This document shows, one piece after another, positions 11,776 through 13,675 of a stretch of 13,675 nt of DNA. Source of the DNA: Desulfobacterales bacterium (GTDB lineage Bacteria > Desulfobacterota > Desulfobacteria > Desulfobacterales > JASFBJ01); NCBI GenBank assembly GCA_030149585.1, contig JASFBJ010000065.1:1-13675 (forward strand), given 5' to 3'. The position numbers and the translations under genes were made by a program. The notes under the pieces are model-generated. The model searched no databases. It saw only the letters and a program-made list of their open reading frames with translations, and had not been told where the DNA came from. How positions within the stretch are numbered: the stretch's first letter is position 1; the number at the start of each line of letters is the position of its first letter.

Positions 11776-12015
11776 ATGAAACCAAGTCTAGCAGTTATAA
11801 AAAACAAAATGGGTCAAGGCCGTGCTCCATCAAAAAATATTGTCGCCAAAGAGATTCAGCGATTGATTAACGACATTAAAGAACAAGAGGCAAGAGCAAA
11901 AGTTAATGCACTGCTGTGGGTTTTCACAGGACAGGACAGCAATGACGCTGCCATTGATTTGGTTGACTTAACTCTTGGCACACCCAACGCCAGGCATCAC
12001 CCGCCGCTTGCATAA
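11776..12015 (+). CDS. Small helical hypothetical protein with attC-encoded tail
   Basis: A 79-residue protein, MKPSLAVIKNKMGQGRAPSK. It is strongly helical (KNIVAKEIQRLINDIKEQEA, RAKVNALLWVF), followed by DSNDAAIDLVDLTL and a tail NARHHPPLA that is translated from the reversed attC right arm. There is no Shine-Dalgarno sequence before the ATG; translation is probably coupled to the micro-ORF ending five bases upstream. Flanked by reversed attC half-sites, it resembles a decayed cassette in the rightward operon. Function unknown. Confidence 0.65.
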   Translation: MKPSLAVIKNKMGQGRAPSKNIVAKEIQRLINDIKEQEARAKVNALLWVFTGQDSNDAAIDLVDLTLGTPNARHHPPLA

Positions 12016-12020
12016 CATCG
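11982..12020 (-). repeat. Reversed attC right-half site K
   Basis: On the plus strand ACCCAACGCCAGGCATCACC followed by CGCCGCTTGC is close to the reverse complement of the right half of site H (6201-6231), differing at about four of 29 bases. The minus-strand core GTTGGGT (11988-11982) fits GTTRRRY. The matching left half is missing; a perfect hairpin follows instead. Its orientation is opposite to sites A-J, and again antisense to the local gene. Confidence 0.65.
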
Positions 12021-12058
12021 CAATAAGCGGAAAGCAAAACAACGCTTTCCGCTTATTG
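12021..12058 (+). repeat. 15-bp perfect hairpin
   Basis: CAATAAGCGGAAAGC (12021-12035) and GCTTTCCGCTTATTG (12044-12058) form a perfect stem around AAAACAAC. No U-tract follows, so simple termination is unlikely. It lies between the stop of the gene ending at 12015 and the ribosome site of the gene at 12077, and may act as an RNA processing or stabilising structure. Confidence 0.75.
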
Positions 12059-12076
12059 TCATATCGAGAGGAAGAC

Positions 12077-12238
12077 ATGGAAAATACATCAGAAAAATGC
12101 ATTTACTTCATTGATATCCATAGTCATAAAAAAACAAACGAAACATGGTGTGGATGCGGTGAGGTAAAATCAGAACAATGCATCGGGGTTGCTTGTGGTC
12201 ATTACAGCGATGAGCCGTTGTTGCCGCGTAGATTATAG
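12077..12238 (+). CDS. Small Cys-rich hypothetical protein
   Basis: A 53-residue protein, MENTSEKCIYFIDIHSHKKT, with GAGAGGAAG upstream of the ATG. Cysteines in WCGCGEVKSEQC and VACGHY, together with histidines, could form a zinc site. The frame opens earlier (11975), but that part is the hairpin and attC sequence. No family recognised. Confidence 0.68.
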   Translation: MENTSEKCIYFIDIHSHKKTNETWCGCGEVKSEQCIGVACGHYSDEPLLPRRL

Positions 12239-12248
12239 GGGCTGAATT

Positions 12249-12437
12249 ATGTTTTTATGCAGAGAGGATGTGAAAGTTTGCAAACAGAAGTATATACCAA
12301 GACGGATATGCGGAAATTGTATGCATTTCAGCAGTGGCCATGCAAATTATGACGATGGCGGCATGTGTAAAATGTATAATCAAACGTGTAATAGCACCGA
12401 TGGGGCCGGAAACTGTGACGATTTTGAGTTAAAATAA
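12249..12437 (+). CDS. Small Cys-rich putative metal-binding protein
   Basis: A 62-residue protein with seven cysteines: C4, C11, CGNC (21-24), C40, C47 and C56. The spacing CGNCMHFSSG...GMCKMYNQTC...GNCDDFE resembles the small phage and bacterial proteins with a C-x2-C-x-H/Y-F...G-x-C...C...C-x-x-F/Y pattern, probably a single zinc fold. AGGGGC lies seven bases upstream. The role is unknown; it is part of the rightward operon distal to RusA. Confidence 0.75.
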   Translation: MFLCREDVKVCKQKYIPRRICGNCMHFSSGHANYDDGGMCKMYNQTCNSTDGAGNCDDFELK

Positions 12438-12489
12438 TAGCATTGCAAAAAAGTCGGACGGTTTCTGTTATAGGAGTTGGAGGTGTAAA

Positions 12490-12612
12490 ATGATTTTATT
12501 ATTATTATCCGCTATTAACATGGTATATTTGTTAACCCCTTATGGCGGTTGGTGGAATGCGGTTGCCGCTGGAATTTGTTTGCTTGTTTTTGTGGATGGA
12601 TTAATTCGTTGA
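12490..12612 (+). CDS. Single-span small membrane protein
   Basis: A 40-residue protein, MILLLLSAINMVYLLTPYGG, with GGAGG six bases before the ATG. Two hydrophobic stretches (2-15 and 24-38, NAVAAGICLLVFVDGLIR) are joined by a YGGWW turn, so it could span the membrane once or twice. Very small proteins of this type are common at the ends of phage early operons. It is the last gene before the terminator. Function unknown. Confidence 0.7.
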   Translation: MILLLLSAINMVYLLTPYGGWWNAVAAGICLLVFVDGLIR

Positions 12613-12657
12613 CAAAATTCAGTTTTTTCAAGACAGAGTATATAAATCGCTGCGCAC

Positions 12658-12703
12658 AAGGGGGAGTAGGTTGTTTGTGGCAACCTCCTCCCCTTTATTT
12701 TTT
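12658..12703 (+). terminator. Intrinsic terminator of the rightward operon
   Basis: AAGGGGGAGTAGGTTG (12658-12673) pairs with CAACCTCCTCCCCTT (12681-12695), with one imperfection, a 7-base loop and TATTTTTTC after the stem. It is directional: the complementary strand has no U-tract. It ends rightward early transcription and faces the convergent minus-strand genes. Confidence 0.85.
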
Positions 12704-12754
12704 CAAACAGAGGCATGTTATCGTTTTATACCTCAATGGCTAAATATTTCATGG

Positions 12755-12910
12755 TTATTCCTTGATTATTTTGTTATTCTTGAGCCACTCACGCATTGCT
12801 TCTACCCACATGGCGCGTAAAGTACAGCGTTTTTCATAAGCTGCAACCCGCGTACCCTCCCGGATATCCTTCGGTATATTTCGTACTAAAAAAAAGTATT
12901 TTTCTGACAT
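12755..12910 (-). CDS. Ribbon-helix-helix-like small protein
   Basis: A 51-residue protein, MSEKYFFLVRNIPKDIREGT, with a strong AGGAGG ribosome site. An N-terminal strand (YFFLVRNIP) is followed by two helices (KDIREGTRVAAYEKRCTLRA and MWVEAMREWLKNN), which is the Arc/MetJ-type ribbon-helix-helix pattern used by small DNA-binding regulators. The start overlaps the stop of the upstream gene (TAATG). It may regulate this small leftward operon; no operator has been identified. Confidence 0.72.
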   Translation of the reverse strand: MSEKYFFLVRNIPKDIREGTRVAAYEKRCTLRAMWVEAMREWLKNNKIIKE

Positions 12911-13113
12911 TACTTTTCCTCCTGTTTAACTTGAACCAGCGCCGCCCTAATAGCCTGCGCCCAGCTTTGATGTTTTCCGGCTTTTGTCAGACACAACTCT
13001 CTGACTACGTTTGTGGTCATTTTTTTCATGCAATACAAGCGTTCGGATTCGGCCTGGAAATGATCCGCCTTTTTTTCGTGATATTTCAAGCAGTCTTCTA
13101 GTATTTTTATCAT
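12910..13113 (-). CDS. Small helical hypothetical protein
   Basis: A 67-residue, wholly helical, charged protein (MIKILEDCLKYHEKKADHFQ, then AESERLYCMKKM and SWAQAIRAALVQVKQEEK), probably coiled coil. The start ATG overlaps the stop of the upstream frame (ATGA), and its own stop overlaps the start of the RHH-like gene, so three genes are coupled. The ribosome site is weak. No family recognised. Confidence 0.68.
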   Translation of the reverse strand: MIKILEDCLKYHEKKADHFQAESERLYCMKKMTTNVVRELCLTKAGKHQSWAQAIRAALVQVKQEEK

Positions 13114-13497
13114 GTCGTTTTACCCGTGTTAAGATTGATAATCTTCGGCGGCCAAAATTCGTAAAATATGGCCGTCTCGTAATGTTTAGCTGCAGTCTCT
13201 CTTGATATTTGCCTTCTGTTGTGCAAAAAAGGATCGGCTGTAATAAATTGCTCCATTTTTTCTTTATAGAGAAATCCCAGAACTATGTTGACTCCGTTTT
13301 TTTCGAGTAGCAGGTTTTTCCAACAACTATCATTTCAATTCCGAGATAATTGAATTTATGCCCGTTTTGTATATGCGATGTTGCATTATCCCACGCAATA
13401 AGCCATTGTGGTGGGGCGGCGGATCGATATGTGTTGGTTTATTTGGCACATTTGTATTACTTTTTTTAAATATTAAACTAGCAATTGCCTTTATCAT
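13110..13497 (-). pseudogene. Hypothetical gene split by two homopolymer frame breaks
   Basis: From ATG 13497 the frame reads MIKAIASLIFKKSNTNVPNK to HIDPPP, then leaves frame. If the C4 run (13413-13416) had one more base it continues PPQWLIAWDNATSHIQNGHK and FNYLGIEMIVVGKTCYSKK. If the A7 run (13297-13303) had one more, it continues NGVNIVLGFLYKEKMEQFI to KIINLNTGKTT and the stop at 13110. The restored product of about 125 residues reads smoothly through both joints. As it stands, only a 48-residue frame from ATG 13256 (MEQFITADPFLHNRR) could be made. Its stop overlaps the next ATG. Sequencing error and real decay are both possible; family unknown. Confidence 0.5.
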
Positions 13498-13550
13498 TAG
13501 TCATACCCCATAACAATTAGGTTTATTAATTTTCTCCCAATTGGAATTCT

Positions 13551-13675
13551 TCAGTCATTAGTTATCATCACATAGCAACTCGGTTTGTTTATGTATTTGG
13601 CAATTGGCGTATCTCTCTTATCGCCGCCGCCGCGCATCCACCAGGCTTCCGCCATTTTTTGTTGTGCTTCTGTCA
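13551..13675 (-). CDS. Partial hypothetical protein at window edge
   Basis: An open frame enters from the right edge, reading TEAQQKMAEAWWMRGGGDKR through KPSCYVMITND to a TGA. If the first base outside the window is an A on this strand, the start would be ATG ACA just at the edge. No family recognised. The stretch 13498-13550 between it and the split gene holds no recognisable gene, only two very short frames. Confidence 0.45.
   Translation of the reverse strand, partial: TEAQQKMAEAWWMRGGGDKRDTPIAKYINKPSCYVMITND

Larger units (their letters stand above)
1..12703. mobile_element. Phage or prophage early region (leftward and rightward operons)
   Basis: The layout is that of a lambdoid immunity region. 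A small HTH gene lies next to divergent promoters (8417-8445 leftward, 8574-8601 rightward). Recombination and accessory genes run left. Replication genes (O-like with iterons, DnaB-like, RusA-like) run right to a terminator at 12658-12703. ERF, gp49/66-family and RusA-like proteins are typical of phages. Neither end of the element is visible, and there is no integrase, structural or lysis gene, so whether it is an integrated prophage or a free phage cannot be decided. Confidence 0.8.

Noticed and set aside
12549..12743. Plus-strand 64-codon open frame over the terminator
   Set aside because: Runs through the intrinsic terminator and out of frame with the membrane protein gene; no ribosome site.

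Overview
The window looks like the early-gene control region of a temperate, lambdoid-type bacteriophage or prophage of a Gram-negative bacterium. The host cannot be named from the sequence. The phage assignment rests on an ERF-family single-strand annealing protein, an N4 gp49/Sf6 gp66-family protein, a small helix-turn-helix regulator between diverging promoters, an O-like replication protein whose gene carries an iteron origin, a DnaB-like helicase and a RusA-like resolvase. No phage integrase, integron integrase or structural gene is visible. The DNA is AT-rich with short, tightly packed, often overlapping genes.

Left arm (about 1-8410, almost all on the minus strand): a leftward early operon starting at a strong promoter near 8445-8417. 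Read leftward it holds the HTH regulator, a Cys-rich protein, a set of small accessory genes, a three-gene recombination block (3837 down to 1822: hypothetical, ERF, coiled-coil DUF1351-like), an RtcB RNA ligase and a further small gene. Between the accessory genes lie 7-8 well-formed and 2 degraded copies of a 119-133 bp imperfect palindrome with the architecture of integron attC recombination sites: RYYYAAC-like and GTTRRRY-like outer cores, 5- and 6-nt spacers, and an unpaired extra base in one arm. Nearly all genes run antisense to the orientation these attC sites would normally have, with stop codons beside or inside the attC core. Two cassettes also carry a plus-strand gene diverging from a minus-strand one.

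Right arm (about 8570-12703, plus strand): the rightward operon. A putative promoter (8574-8601) is followed by a short leader ORF containing a 16-bp perfect inverted repeat, then the O-like gene with two blocks of four 11-bp iterons, the DnaB-like helicase, a small gene, RusA, and several small hypothetical genes. It ends at a strong intrinsic terminator (12658-12703). attC half-sites, now in the opposite orientation, flank the gene at 11776-12015.

Far right (12755-13675, minus strand): a tightly overlapping set of tiny genes converging on the terminator. It includes a ribbon-helix-helix-like protein and a gene that reads as one protein only if two homopolymer runs are each one base longer. 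The same type of defect occurs at 6791-6914.

The most notable signal is an integron-like cassette array without an integrase (CALIN-like) embedded in a phage early operon. It suggests that the phage gains or exchanges accessory genes through attC recombination and expresses them from its own promoter.
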